From G032773895 sp965248935 (GTDB lineage: Bacteria; Pseudomonadota; Gammaproteobacteria; Pseudomonadales; Cellvibrionaceae), in the NCBI GenBank assembly GCA_965248935.1, contig OZ252214.1, positions 1,736,001 through 1,800,000 of the forward strand: DNA of 64,000 bases, given 5' to 3'. This document shows positions 16,960 to 26,403 of this stretch, one piece after another (position 1 is the first letter of the stretch; every line of letters starts with the position of its first letter). A program made the translations under genes and the position numbers. Under the pieces are notes generated by a model. The model saw nothing but the letters and a program-made list of their open reading frames with translations. It had not been told where the DNA came from and did not search any database.

Positions 16960-18369
16960 ATGAGCAACATACTGATAGTCGAAGACGAAGCCATCATTAG
17001 AACGGCCCTTCGCAAGCTTCTTACACGCAATAAATTTGATGTAAAGGAAGCCGCTTCAGTAAGTGAAGCCGTCAAAAATAAGCTGGATACGTTTGACCTT
17101 ATCATTAGCGACCTCCGGTTGCCTGGTGCCCCAGGAACGGATTTAATCCAACTGGCGGGCGACGTCCCGGTACTGATCATGACCTCCTACGCTAGCCTGC
17201 GTTCTGCGGTGGACTCCATGCGCATGGGAGCGGTGGACTATATCGCCAAACCCTTTGACCACGATGAGATGCTCGCTGCGATTAAGCGAGTCATTGGCAA
17301 AGCGGAAGCCCAATCGGCCAAACTCGCCACTCAACCAAAAGAAAATAACCACGCCGTTGAAGGTATGATTGGCTCTAGCCCAGTCATGAAAGAGCTTTAC
17401 ATCAAAATTCACAAAGTCGCTCCAACCAGTGCTACCGTCTTGGTCAACGGGGAAACGGGTACGGGCAAAGAGCTGGTTGCCAACGCCATCCACAATGAAA
17501 GCCCAAGGGCAGACAAACCAATTATCTCGGTTAACTGCGCGGCCATTCCAGAAACCCTTATTGAAGCCGAGCTTTTCGGCCACGAAAAAGGGGCGTTCAC
17601 CGGCGCAGCCTCAACCAGAGAGGGCCTAGTAGCCGCAGCCGACGGCGGCACACTCTTCCTCGATGAAATAGGGGAGCTTCCACTGGAAGCACAAGCTAGA
17701 CTTTTACGGGTATTACAAGAAGGGGAAGTGCGCCCTATAGGGTCTGTAGAGTCTCACAAAGTTGATGTTCGACTGGTTGCGGCCACTCACCGAGACCTCA
17801 GCCGCCTCGCACGAGAAAATAAATTCAGGGAAGACCTTTTTTTTCGAATCAACGTGGTACAGCTCAAACTCCCCGCTCTTAGAGACCGGGGCAAAGACAT
17901 ACTCACACTCGCCGAAGTCTTTGTTAAACGGTTTTGCGCCGAAATGCGTAAACCACCACTCATACTGGCACCAGAAGCGATCCAAGCGATTACCACTTAT
18001 AGCTGGCCAGGAAATATTCGAGAGCTTGAGAATGCCATACAGAGATCCGTCATTCTCTGTGAAAATGAGACAGAAATTGATCATACCCAGCTATCTATTG
18101 ATTTAGACCTCGTGCGAGTGGACAATGAGCCTGAATCCGCTTCCCGCCTAACACCTTCTATGTCGTCCCCTCAGCCAGACCCACACGAAGATCTCTCCCT
18201 AGAAGATTACTTCCAAAGGTTCGTACTGGAACATCAGGACACCATGAGCGAGACCGAGTTAGCTAAAAAATTAGGGGTAAGCCGAAAGTGCTTATGGGAA
18301 AGAAGGCAACGTTTAGGTATTCCCAGAAAGAAGCCAACCCAATCATCCGCCAGCCGTAACCGTGGATGA
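16960..18369 (+). CDS. cbrB: CbrB, NtrC-family sigma-54 activator
   Basis: The start at ATG 16960 gives MSNILIVEDE, the true beginning of the receiver domain; an upstream in-frame ATG at 16909 adds 17 unlikely residues. Length is 469 residues: receiver (phospho-Asp about 51 in SDLRLPG), AAA+ domain with GETGTGKE and GAFTGA (the sigma-54 contact loop), and a C-terminal Fis-type helix-turn-helix (LAKKLGVSRKCLWERR). Partner of CbrA. The promoter and activator site just downstream of this gene suggest its main target is the adjacent small RNA. Confidence 0.95.
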   Translation: MSNILIVEDEAIIRTALRKLLTRNKFDVKEAASVSEAVKNKLDTFDLIISDLRLPGAPGTDLIQLAGDVPVLIMTSYASLRSAVDSMRMGAVDYIAKPFDHDEMLAAIKRVIGKAEAQSAKLATQPKENNHAVEGMIGSSPVMKELYIKIHKVAPTSATVLVNGETGTGKELVANAIHNESPRADKPIISVNCAAIPETLIEAELFGHEKGAFTGAASTREGLVAAADGGTLFLDEIGELPLEAQARLLRVLQEGEVRPIGSVESHKVDVRLVAATHRDLSRLARENKFREDLFFRINVVQLKLPALRDRGKDILTLAEVFVKRFCAEMRKPPLILAPEAIQAITTYSWPGNIRELENAIQRSVILCENETEIDHTQLSIDLDLVRVDNEPESASRLTPSMSSPQPDPHEDLSLEDYFQRFVLEHQDTMSETELAKKLGVSRKCLWERRQRLGIPRKKPTQSSASRNRG

Positions 18370-18539
18370 AAACAAAGCGTAAAGAAGCAAAAGTATGTAA
18401 GCGTTTGCTCACTAGAATACCTACACCAGCACTATACTATGACACCGGAACACACACCTAAGTATGACTTTTCAAGCCTGCCTTTACTCATAATCAATAC
18501 TTATTTATAGGCTTTTTCGGATGATATTTTTTTTCCATT

Positions 18540-18586
18540 TGTTACTGTATTGTTTCCCCAGTAACACTCTCGCCACATAAAGTAAC
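18540..18586. promoter_or_regulatory. Putative CbrB upstream activating site
   Basis: TGTTAC at 18540-18545 and GTAACA at 18561-18566 form an inverted pair 15 bases apart, and a further GTAAC lies at 18582-18586. They centre about 136 bases before the predicted start of the small RNA, a normal distance for a sigma-54 activator. From memory the CbrB sites of Pseudomonas crcZ are built from TGTTAC/GTAACA half sites; that match is recalled, not searched. Confidence 0.65.
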
Positions 18587-18662
18587 GATTAACAAATAGC
18601 CACAAAGAATATTAAAGTACAAATTTATGCTAAGCCAATGATATATAAGAATTTTTATAAGT

Positions 18663-18678
18663 TGGCACGCCCCCTGCA
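18663..18678 (+). promoter_or_regulatory. Sigma-54 (-24/-12) promoter of the CrcZ-like RNA
   Basis: TGGCACGCCCCCTGC has GG at 18664-18665 and GC at 18676-18677 with the required spacing. It differs from the TGGCAC-N5-TTGC consensus only at the first T of TTGC. The predicted transcription start is about 18689. Confidence 0.8.
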
Positions 18679-18688
18679 GTAGTGGGCA

Positions 18689-18972
18689 GTACAATAACAA
18701 CAATAAAGAATAATAAAAAAAGAATCTATAACAGATAACAACAATAAATAATAAAAACTAAGAAAGTACCAATATAATAAGAACAATAAATAATAAAAAC
18801 AGAGAATATATAAAACAGACTTACTTAGCACCTTTGGAAAGGTCTTGCCCCAGGGCAAAAAAACGGACATGGAAGTGTCCGGTTGATAAAACCGGACGAT
18901 CTGTGACAAAAAAGAATAGAAAGGAATACAACTTTAACGGGAGAGCGGATGCTTTCCCGTTTTGAGTTTTTT
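18689..18972 (+). ncRNA. crcZ: CrcZ-type regulatory small RNA
   Basis: A ~284-base region with no plausible protein but a full transcription unit: sigma-54 promoter, activator site and terminator. The first ~140 bases are strikingly purine-rich, with repeated A-rich triplets such as AACAACAATAAA and AACAATAAATAATAAAAA. These are the ARN-type tracts that bind the distal face of Hfq. In Pseudomonas, CrcZ lies exactly here, between cbrB and pcnB, is made from a CbrB/RpoN promoter, and sequesters Hfq/Crc to lift catabolite repression. A GC hairpin (GTCCGGTT...AACCGGAC) lies near 18877-18897. The RNA boundaries are predicted. Confidence 0.8.
18936..18972 (+). terminator. Rho-independent terminator of the CrcZ-like RNA
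   Basis: Stem ACGGGAGAGC (18937-18946) pairs with GCTTTCCCGT (18951-18960) through a four-base loop with one G-U pair, followed by TTTGAGTTTTTT. Confidence 0.85.
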
Positions 18973-19153
18973 CAGCCAATGAAACCCTTTGCGGCACACC
19001 CCAAACCTCCTTAACCCATACATCTCCTAACTCATACTCCCTAAATAGCTACATGCTACAAAGCCTCATGTGCTAGACTGCGCCTCAAAATAAAGGTCTT
19101 GTGTGCTGAATTAGCCACAAATAAACGTCTGGACTCAACAACGCTAAATAACT

Positions 19154-20497
19154 ATGCTCAAGAGGCTTCTAAAGTTTTTAGGCCCAACGGCGAACCAGAA
19201 GCAGGTCATCCGCGAAAGCCAGCACAAAATCCCTAAGCACAATATCAGCCAAGCAGCCACTAAGGTCATAAGCCAACTGCAAGACTCTGGTTACGCGGCT
19301 TATCTGGTAGGTGGCGGCGTTCGGGACCTCATGCTTGATGGCCACCCTAAAGACTTTGACGTTGCCACTGACGCAACACCCGAAGAAGTTAAATCCCTGT
19401 TTCGCAATTCACGTATTATCGGCAAACGTTTTCGTATTGTTCATGTTAGGTTTGGACGTGAGATAATCGAAGTCACCACGTTTCGTGGCCACCATGCGGA
19501 AGGGAACTCAAAAGGCGAAGCCGCTCAGTCCGATCATGGCGTCATCCTCAGAGACAATGTCTATGGCGATATTGAATCCGACGCAATTCGCAGAGATTTC
19601 ACCGTAAACGCACTGTATTTGGACCCGAGTACTGGAGACCTACTCGACTTCACCGGCGGCACTGAAGACCTTGCCAACAGGACAATCCGTATCATTGGCG
19701 ACCCAGAAGTTCGTTATAAAGAGGACCCTGTCAGAATGCTCAGAGCGGTGCGCTTTGCCGCCAAACTAGGCTTTGCCATTCACCCAGAAACGGACGCACC
19801 CATCCACGCCCATGCAGACTATTTAAACCATATCCCTCCGGCACGCCTATTTGAAGAAGTCATGAAGCTCTTCATGTCCGGCCAGGGTACCGCAACCCTA
19901 ACCCTCCTGCGGGAGCACAAGCTCTTCGAATGTCTGTTCCCCGGCACGGAAGAAAGGCTTCAAACCGGCTTAAAGTTTGATATGGAGTTTGTTACTCAAG
20001 CGATAATCAATACCGACAAACGCATTCGGCAAGGCAAGCGCGTTACACCGGCTTTTATCTACGCCGCCTTTCTTTGGCTACCGTTAAATGCAGCTATGCA
20101 GGAACTCATTCATACACACAAGCTATCGCCATACGACGCCATGCAAAGAGCGGCGCAAGGTGTTATTAGCCAACAATTAGGTTGTACCTCCATTCCCAAA
20201 CGCTTTTTAATCGCCATAAGAGAGATATGGTCATTACAGCTAAGACTACCTCGCCGAGATGGCAAAAAAGCCTATGCCACACTGGTTCACCCTCGCTTCA
20301 GGGCTGCTTACGACTTTATGCTTTTACGCGAACAAGCCGGAGAAAAAATTGACGGCCTCGGAATGTGGTGGACAAAATTTCAATCCGCTGATGCCGGTGA
20401 CCAAGAAAATATGATCAAATCCTTAAAGGACGGAGGAAAAAACAAAGGAAGTAAACCGCGAAGAAAACGCCCCCGAAAGCCCACAGAGAGCAAATAA
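19154..20497 (+). CDS. pcnB: Poly(A) polymerase I
   Basis: 447 residues. The nucleotidyltransferase head has YLVGGGVRDLMLDGHPKDFDVATDA (catalytic carboxylates in DFD) and RRDFTVNALYLDP, then the RNA-binding middle (YKEDPVRMLRAVRFAAKLGF). The very basic lysine/arginine tail is typical of PcnB rather than CCA-adding enzyme. It polyadenylates RNA 3' ends to promote decay. folK follows after 11 bases, as in many gammaproteobacteria. Confidence 0.95.
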   Translation: MLKRLLKFLGPTANQKQVIRESQHKIPKHNISQAATKVISQLQDSGYAAYLVGGGVRDLMLDGHPKDFDVATDATPEEVKSLFRNSRIIGKRFRIVHVRFGREIIEVTTFRGHHAEGNSKGEAAQSDHGVILRDNVYGDIESDAIRRDFTVNALYLDPSTGDLLDFTGGTEDLANRTIRIIGDPEVRYKEDPVRMLRAVRFAAKLGFAIHPETDAPIHAHADYLNHIPPARLFEEVMKLFMSGQGTATLTLLREHKLFECLFPGTEERLQTGLKFDMEFVTQAIINTDKRIRQGKRVTPAFIYAAFLWLPLNAAMQELIHTHKLSPYDAMQRAAQGVISQQLGCTSIPKRFLIAIREIWSLQLRLPRRDGKKAYATLVHPRFRAAYDFMLLREQAGEKIDGLGMWWTKFQSADAGDQENMIKSLKDGGKNKGSKPRRKRPRKPTESK

Positions 20498-20508
20498 GTC
20501 CAAGGGAT

Positions 20509-21012
20509 ATGCGCACCCAACCACTCAACTCAAATAAAATACAATGCCATATTGGGCTTGGTAGTAACCTTCAGCAACCATTAAACCAGCTTAAACATGC
20601 CTGTGACGCCATTGCACTCGTCCCGCTAACAACAATAGTGGGGCGCTCTCCCTGGTATGAAAGCAAAGCGGTGGGGCCGGGAGAGCAGCCGAACTACCTA
20701 AACGGAGTGGTAACAATATTAACCGAACTCAAAGCCACTGAACTGCTTAATGCACTGCAAAATATTGAAAATGCACAGGGTAGAAAAAGAGAAATACGGT
20801 GGGGCGCACGCACACTGGATTTAGATATACTTCTATACGGAGCCGAAACTATTCAAACAGAACGTCTCACCATTCCCCACCCCTATTTGGAGGAACGCAA
20901 TTTCGTTATCTACCCACTGGCTGATATTGAACCAAGTTTGGTATTGCCCAGCGGTAAACCTATAAGCGTACTTAAAAAAGAACTCTCCAGGGAAGGGCTC
21001 ACAATACTGTGA
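20509..21012 (+). CDS. folK: 6-hydroxymethyl-7,8-dihydropterin pyrophosphokinase
   Basis: 167 residues with the HPPK signature: IGLGSNLQQP at the start, the RWGARTLDLDILLYG metal/substrate loop, and PHPYLEERNFVIYPLADI. It carries out a folate biosynthesis step that transfers pyrophosphate from ATP to the pterin. It is likely in one operon with pcnB. Confidence 0.95.
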   Translation: MRTQPLNSNKIQCHIGLGSNLQQPLNQLKHACDAIALVPLTTIVGRSPWYESKAVGPGEQPNYLNGVVTILTELKATELLNALQNIENAQGRKREIRWGARTLDLDILLYGAETIQTERLTIPHPYLEERNFVIYPLADIEPSLVLPSGKPISVLKKELSREGLTIL

Positions 21013-21106
21013 TTAACAATACGGTAATTAAACAACACTGTGATTAAATAGACACCTTAAATGGAATATTATAAAAATTCGCTAACCATTAACGAGTATT
21101 TGTATT

Positions 21107-21793
21107 TTGATCGATACCAAAGATCTACATATTGATTTAGCAGGTCGAGAACCACCTCACTACATCGCTGTGGAAGGCCCAATTGGTGTAGGCAAAACTA
21201 CGCTCACCAAACAACTCGCGCAATCGTTCAATTATGCGACACTTTTAGAAAGAGCGGAGGAGAACCCCTTTCTAGATCGTTTCTATGCAGGCGAAAAAAA
21301 CGCTGCCCTTTCGACGCAATTGTTTTTTCTATTCCAGCGTATACAACAACTTAACGAATTAAGACAAGCAGACCTTTTCACCCCAGTCAGAGTTGCCGAC
21401 TTCTTAATTGAAAAAGACCAACTATTTGCCCAAGTAACACTCGACGACGACGAATTAACACTGTATCAACAAGTATACGACCACCTCACTATCAATGCTC
21501 CCAAACCAGACCTAGTTGTTTACTTGCAAGCACCGTCAGATGTACTACTAGAAAGAATCGAACAAAGAGGCATCGCAACGGAAAAAGCCATAGATGAACA
21601 CTACTTAAATCAACTTAATGATGCCTATACACGCTTCTTTCACTACTACGACAGCTCTCCACTTCTCATTGTAAACGCAGCAGAAATAGATTGGGTTAAT
21701 AATATCGACGATTATCAAGCACTTGTAGACTATATGCTTTCCATTACTCGGGGCAGGCATTACTACAACCCTCAACCCTCAGCTTTACTTTAA
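21107..21793 (+). CDS. Deoxynucleoside kinase
   Basis: 228 residues of the dNK/dGK-like family. The P-loop is GPIGVGKTT, then the ERAEENPFLDRFY substrate region and the FFLFQRIQQL helix; the DRS-like and LID motifs are less sharp. It phosphorylates deoxynucleosides in salvage. No ATG precedes the P-loop in frame, so the TTG at 21107 is the likely start. A kinase of this family between folK and panB is, from memory, common in Cellvibrio and Marinobacter relatives. Confidence 0.88.
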   Translation: MIDTKDLHIDLAGREPPHYIAVEGPIGVGKTTLTKQLAQSFNYATLLERAEENPFLDRFYAGEKNAALSTQLFFLFQRIQQLNELRQADLFTPVRVADFLIEKDQLFAQVTLDDDELTLYQQVYDHLTINAPKPDLVVYLQAPSDVLLERIEQRGIATEKAIDEHYLNQLNDAYTRFFHYYDSSPLLIVNAAEIDWVNNIDDYQALVDYMLSITRGRHYYNPQPSALL

Positions 21794-21814
21794 TTTTACC
21801 GTTAAAATAATTCG

Positions 21815-22651
21815 ATGGAACCCACCATGGTATACAATTCCGCAGCATCGCAACCGTTACAAAAGACCATTACAAATTTAAAACTTAAAGCCATGAAAAA
21901 AGCGGGCGAAAAATTTGTAACCGTCGCTCTTTATGATGCACCCATGGCAGCAATGGCGGAAAAAAGTGGCATTGAAGCAGTGCTTGTTGGTGATAGCCTC
22001 GGTATGACCGTACTCGGTTATGACTCCACCATCCCCGTCACCATGGAACAAATGATTTACCATATTGAAGCAGTGAGCCGAGGTAATAAAAAATCACTGA
22101 TCATGGCAGACTTACCCTTTATGACCTATGCCACACCAGAACAGGCCATGAAAAACGCCGCCCGCACAATGCGGGCCGGCGCACATATGATAAAAATCGA
22201 AGGAGGAAGCTGGCTAGTAGAAACTATTACAATGCTGAGCGAAAGAGGTATCCCCGTATGCGCACATATCGGTTTAACACCCCAATCAGTCAACAAACTC
22301 GGGGGATTTCGTGTTCAAGGAAAAACAGATGAAAGCGCTAACAGACTTTTTGAAGATGCATTAAAACTAGAACAAGCGGGAGCCGATGTATTATTAATGG
22401 AATGCGTACCTTCAGCCTTAGCAAAAAGAATCACCGAAGAATTAAACATTCCCACCATTGGAATAGGTGCAGGCCGAGATACCGATGCTCAAGTCTTGGT
22501 TATAAACGACATATTAGGACTCACCCCAACCCCACCCAAATTTTCAAAAAACTTTTTACTCGAAGCGGAAGATATTCCCGGTGCCCTAGCAAAATATGCT
22601 GCTGATGTTAAAGCGGGCGTCTTTCCTGAAAACAATCATATTTTTTTATAG
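21815..22651 (+). CDS. panB: 3-methyl-2-oxobutanoate hydroxymethyltransferase
   Basis: 278 residues, slightly longer than usual because of an N-terminal extension; in-frame ATGs at 21815 and 21827 are both possible. Family motifs are VLVGDSLGMTVLGYDSTIPVT (metal-binding Asp), DLPFMTY, IKIEGG, CAHIGLTPQ and IGIGAG. It makes ketopantoate for pantothenate/CoA synthesis. The usual downstream partner panC is missing; dxs lies convergent instead. Confidence 0.95.
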   Translation: MEPTMVYNSAASQPLQKTITNLKLKAMKKAGEKFVTVALYDAPMAAMAEKSGIEAVLVGDSLGMTVLGYDSTIPVTMEQMIYHIEAVSRGNKKSLIMADLPFMTYATPEQAMKNAARTMRAGAHMIKIEGGSWLVETITMLSERGIPVCAHIGLTPQSVNKLGGFRVQGKTDESANRLFEDALKLEQAGADVLLMECVPSALAKRITEELNIPTIGIGAGRDTDAQVLVINDILGLTPTPPKFSKNFLLEAEDIPGALAKYAADVKAGVFPENNHIFL

Positions 22652-22723
22652 CACTTCTTGCTGCTGTATCTCCCAGGTTAAAGCGAGTACAGCCTACTTG
22701 GTTGCGGTTAATATGATACGAAT

Positions 22724-24670
22724 CTAGTTTATTTTCGCAGGTTTTTTCTCTACTTCCTTTAGCGTACCGTCCATCTTAACGACTTTCTGTAACCACTTAT
22801 TTACAGAGCTTTCTATACCCGAGACACTTAAACCCGCTTGGGATAAAAGCTCAGACCGCTTACCATGATCGTAAAACAGATCGGGGATACCCACAGGCAG
22901 TATGGGCTTGATTACCCCCTCTAACGATAAAAATTCCATAATACCTGCACCTGCACCACCCGAAATAGCATTTTCTTCCAGGGTGACGAGATAATTGTGT
23001 TTGACGGCCATTTCACGGATAAGTGTTTCATCCAAAGGTTTAACCCAACGCATATCGACTAGCGTGTAATCGTATTTTTCAGCAAGCTTTAACGCCTCAG
23101 GCAGGAGCACCCCAAAGTTAAGAATACAGAGTGAATACCCCTCCCGAATAACAACCCCCTTACCGACAGGGAACTCCAGATCATCTTTTTCAACAGCACA
23201 CCCCATACCAGCGCCACGGGGGTAGCGGACAGCGGACGGGCCTGGGTGCTTATAGGCGCTATAGAGAAGTTGCCTACACTCGTTTTCATCACTCGGGCTA
23301 GCAACAACCATGTTTGGAATACAGCGCAAAAAAGAAATATCAAAACTGCCCGCATGAGTCGGCCCATCTTCACCTACTAGCCCAGCTCGGTCGATGGCAA
23401 ACATAACATTTAGATTTTGTAAGGCAACGTCATGGATAAGTTGATCGTATGCCCGCTGCAAAAAGGTAGAATAAATGGCCACCACAGGCTTAAAACTTTC
23501 GCAGGCTAAGCCGCCCGCCAATGTCACCGCATGTTGCTCGGCAATGGCAACATCATGATATTGGTCGGGGAATCGCTCAGAGAATTCCACCATACCGGAA
23601 CCTTCACACATGGCCGGTGTAATAGCCACAAGGTAGGGGTCATTTTCCGCTTGATCGCATAGCCAGCGCCCAAAAATATCTTGGTATTTAGGCACTTTAG
23701 GTTTACTTGGCGCCGCCTGAGAGAGGGTAATTGTTGGCTCAATTTTATTTAGTGCGTGGTAGCCAACAGGGTCATCCTCGGCGGGCGAGTAACCCTTCCC
23801 TTTTTGGGTAATAATATGGAGAAGCTTGGGGCCCTTAATTTCTAACATATTGTTAAGGTAGTGAACCAAGCTACTTAAATCGTGCCCATCTATTGGACCC
23901 ACATAGTAAAAGCCCAACTCTTCAAACAGGGTTCCTGGAGAAACCATGCCTTTTATATGCTCCTCGGTCTTTCTCGCCAACTCCCATGCCTGTGGAATTT
24001 TTGTAAGCACTCGCTTACTCCCTTCCCTAAGAGCTGTATAGGTTTTGCTCGCCCAAATTTTCGAAAAATAGGTGGCTAAACCACCCACATTTTTCGAAAT
24101 GGACATATTGTTGTCATTGAGGATAACCAGCATATTCGTGCCAGTATGAGCCGCGTGGTTTAGGGCTTCAAAAGCCATACCCGCCGTCATCGCACCGTCA
24201 CCAATAATGGCGACAGACTGGTTTTGTGAATCTCTTTGAATTTGCGCAAGCGCCATTCCCAAAGCTGCGCTAATTGAAGTACTGGAATGCCCAACACCGA
24301 AGGTATCGTATTGACTTTCCGCACGCTTAGGAAAGCCGGATAGCCCGTCCGCATGACGAATGCTTGTCATCATCTCGCGGCGCCCAGTCAGTATCTTATG
24401 GGGGTAGGTTTGATGACCGACATCCCAGACTAATTTGTCATCGGGAGTACTGAGTACGTAGTGCAGAGCAATGGTCAGCTCAACCACACCTAACCCCGCA
24501 CCAAAATGGCCTCCAGACTGTCCAACTGAATACAATAAAAACTCGCGGAGTTCGCTTGCCAGTTCAGGTAACTGCGCAGGCTCCAACTGCTTTAAGTCTG
24601 CTGGAATATTGACTTTATCCAGCAAAGGCGTTGCAGGACGTTTAAGGGGGATCTGGTCAAACATTGGCAC
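22724..24670 (-). CDS. dxs: 1-deoxy-D-xylulose-5-phosphate synthase
   Basis: 648 residues, transketolase-like. It has a GGHFGAGLGVVELT thiamine-binding N-terminal region, VWDVGHQTYPHKILTGR, GDGAMTAGMAFEALN (metal/ThDP) and DRAGLVGEDGPTHAGSFD. It condenses pyruvate and glyceraldehyde-3-phosphate in the MEP isoprenoid pathway. The start is GTG at 24670, giving the N-terminal spacing usual in pseudomonads; ATG at 24664 is close behind. No ispA or xseB precedes it, unlike many relatives. Confidence 0.95.
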   Translation of the reverse strand: MPMFDQIPLKRPATPLLDKVNIPADLKQLEPAQLPELASELREFLLYSVGQSGGHFGAGLGVVELTIALHYVLSTPDDKLVWDVGHQTYPHKILTGRREMMTSIRHADGLSGFPKRAESQYDTFGVGHSSTSISAALGMALAQIQRDSQNQSVAIIGDGAMTAGMAFEALNHAAHTGTNMLVILNDNNMSISKNVGGLATYFSKIWASKTYTALREGSKRVLTKIPQAWELARKTEEHIKGMVSPGTLFEELGFYYVGPIDGHDLSSLVHYLNNMLEIKGPKLLHIITQKGKGYSPAEDDPVGYHALNKIEPTITLSQAAPSKPKVPKYQDIFGRWLCDQAENDPYLVAITPAMCEGSGMVEFSERFPDQYHDVAIAEQHAVTLAGGLACESFKPVVAIYSTFLQRAYDQLIHDVALQNLNVMFAIDRAGLVGEDGPTHAGSFDISFLRCIPNMVVASPSDENECRQLLYSAYKHPGPSAVRYPRGAGMGCAVEKDDLEFPVGKGVVIREGYSLCILNFGVLLPEALKLAEKYDYTLVDMRWVKPLDETLIREMAVKHNYLVTLEENAISGGAGAGIMEFLSLEGVIKPILPVGIPDLFYDHGKRSELLSQAGLSVSGIESSVNKWLQKVVKMDGTLKEVEKKPAKIN

Positions 24671-24916
24671 TGTATTAGTTAGCCTTTAAAATCACTACGC
24701 CGAGATAGGAAGGAGTCTAGCGAGACAGTTAACCTACCATTGTATTGCTTACTGAAGGCCAATGAAAGAAAAATACAGCAGTCATATACAAATGTATGCT
24801 TCAGGCGAACAAATAACATAAAACCAAGGGCCTTTATAAGCGTCTGCATCATTGTCGGTCGGGCACTTTTTATTCAGTCTATGATATAAGACAGTTAACG
24901 TACCGGAAGAACGCCA

Positions 24917-25783
24917 ATGAGTATTCAAATATACCGCCCTACCCTCTTAATACTTACCTACTTGCTTCTGCATGGCTGTACAACTCCCGATGAAATTAAA
25001 CAGAGTAAAAAGGTATCCGATGATTTATATCAGCAAGGAAAGTTTGCCTCGAATCAGATCATTCAGGATAACTTTAGTCTGCACTATGTTGCAGGTGGCT
25101 CTAAGTCGGATAGCGCACTGATTTTTGTCCACGGAACACCAGGGGACTGGAAAGTATTCGGGCCTCAGCTTGCAGATAAAACACTAAGCAAACATTTTGA
25201 ACTTTATTCAGTGGATCGTCCCGGTTGGGGAGGCTCAGCATTCAAAAATGGAGGGGTTGAAAAATCGTTAACTGAACAGGCAGCGTTGATTTCCGAACTT
25301 CTAAAAAAGATTAAGGCAGAGGGGAAAAACATTACCGTAATCGGACACTCCCTGGGAGGAACCCTCGTACCTATTTTAGCCATGCAATACCCTCAATACG
25401 TTGATAAAGTCATTGTGATTGCTGGAGATTTATCCTCAGATTTACTTAAAACTCATTGGTATAATGAACTAGCCTCTTGGACGGTAGTTCACTATTTTAT
25501 ACCCAAAGAATTATGCAACGCGAATGCAGAAGTGTTAGCACTCAAAACAAACTTAGAAAAAATAAGCCATCAATGGGCATCATTAGATAAACCTATGTTG
25601 GTCGTACAAGGAGAACATGACGGACTGGTTGACCCCAAGAACGCAAGCTTTGCCGAAAACTTAAATACAAACAGCAAAATTCAGGTAGTAAGGTTTGATA
25701 AAGCAAATCACTTAGTCCACCTAACCCACTCGGCTAAAATAAATAAACTCATTAAGCAATTTGGATTGACTGATAAAAAATAA
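24917..25783 (+). CDS. Alpha/beta-hydrolase lipoprotein
   Basis: 288 residues. A lipoprotein signal ends in LLLHGC (Cys about 22), so it is membrane anchored and exported. The hydrolase core has an FVHGTPGDW oxyanion loop, DRPGWGGS, the nucleophile elbow GHSLGG (Ser about 144), GEHDGLVDP (Asp) and NHLVHL (His). The triad is complete, so it is probably active on an ester or similar substrate; the substrate is unknown. It stands alone on the plus strand. Confidence 0.85.
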   Translation: MSIQIYRPTLLILTYLLLHGCTTPDEIKQSKKVSDDLYQQGKFASNQIIQDNFSLHYVAGGSKSDSALIFVHGTPGDWKVFGPQLADKTLSKHFELYSVDRPGWGGSAFKNGGVEKSLTEQAALISELLKKIKAEGKNITVIGHSLGGTLVPILAMQYPQYVDKVIVIAGDLSSDLLKTHWYNELASWTVVHYFIPKELCNANAEVLALKTNLEKISHQWASLDKPMLVVQGEHDGLVDPKNASFAENLNTNSKIQVVRFDKANHLVHLTHSAKINKLIKQFGLTDKK

Positions 25784-25857
25784 CTTTTTAGACGTGGACA
25801 AAATTTATTCAACAACATAATAGCAAATTACGATTGTAATATTTTTATTTATAGAAC

Positions 25858-26124
25858 TTATTTACATACTTTCTTTGCTTTTTCTTTGAGAGCATTTAAT
25901 AAATCTTGCCCTTCAAACGCCGTACAGTTTCCAAGCGCATGTTCGGATGAATATCTTTTTTTACAGGAATCTTCAACTGATTTTTTATTTTTCTCTGTAA
26001 GCGACATATACTCCATAAGTTTATAGTCCTCACACTGCTCTTTAGTAGGTATCTGCTCTGTTTCTTTAGCATTTACAAAAGCGGCTAGACATAGAACAGC
26101 CATAACTCCTAGAATTTTATTCAT
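25858..26124 (-). CDS. Small secreted cysteine-containing protein
   Basis: 88 residues with a clear signal peptide (MNKILGVMAVLCLAAFVNA) and a mature part of about 69 residues with four cysteines, suggesting two disulfides. No family is recognised. The gene stands alone, with AGAGGTAA-type sequence before the ATG. Confidence 0.6.
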   Translation of the reverse strand: MNKILGVMAVLCLAAFVNAKETEQIPTKEQCEDYKLMEYMSLTEKNKKSVEDSCKKRYSSEHALGNCTAFEGQDLLNALKEKAKKVCK

Positions 26125-26191
26125 GGTATTACCTCTTCGATTCTTTAAACTATCTATTCCTTAAGCTATCCATCCCTAAACTATCTATTCT

Positions 26192-26211
26192 TTCAACTGC
26201 GGTTTCTAGGT
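26192..26211. repeat. 20-bp repeat TTCAACTGCGGTTTCTAGGT, copy 1
   Basis: An exact 20-base match to 47674-47693. Both copies lie in a gene-free gap downstream of a gene. Just to the left, TAAACTATCTATTC is also repeated (26147 and 26177 regions). Confidence 0.5.
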
Positions 26212-26238
26212 CCAATATCAACAATTTTTAGTAATGTA

Positions 26239-26272
26239 TTAGGGCCGGTTAAGACTAATTTAATGGTGACTG
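26239..26272. repeat. Degenerate MITE end-like sequence
   Basis: TTAGGGCCGGTTAAGACTAA and the following 14 bases match the 34-base terminal repeat of the element at 11578 at about 26 positions. No opposite end is obvious nearby, so this may be a decayed solo end or coincidence. Confidence 0.35.
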
Positions 26273-26403
26273 TTACACCTAAAAAAGCACTCATTAAGGT
26301 ACGAAGAGCATCTACAGCTTGTGACCCTACATGGATAAATAGCTTACAAATGTACTCGAAGCTATTTCCTACAACCCTATTTCCTATAACCCTATGCCAA
26401 ACA

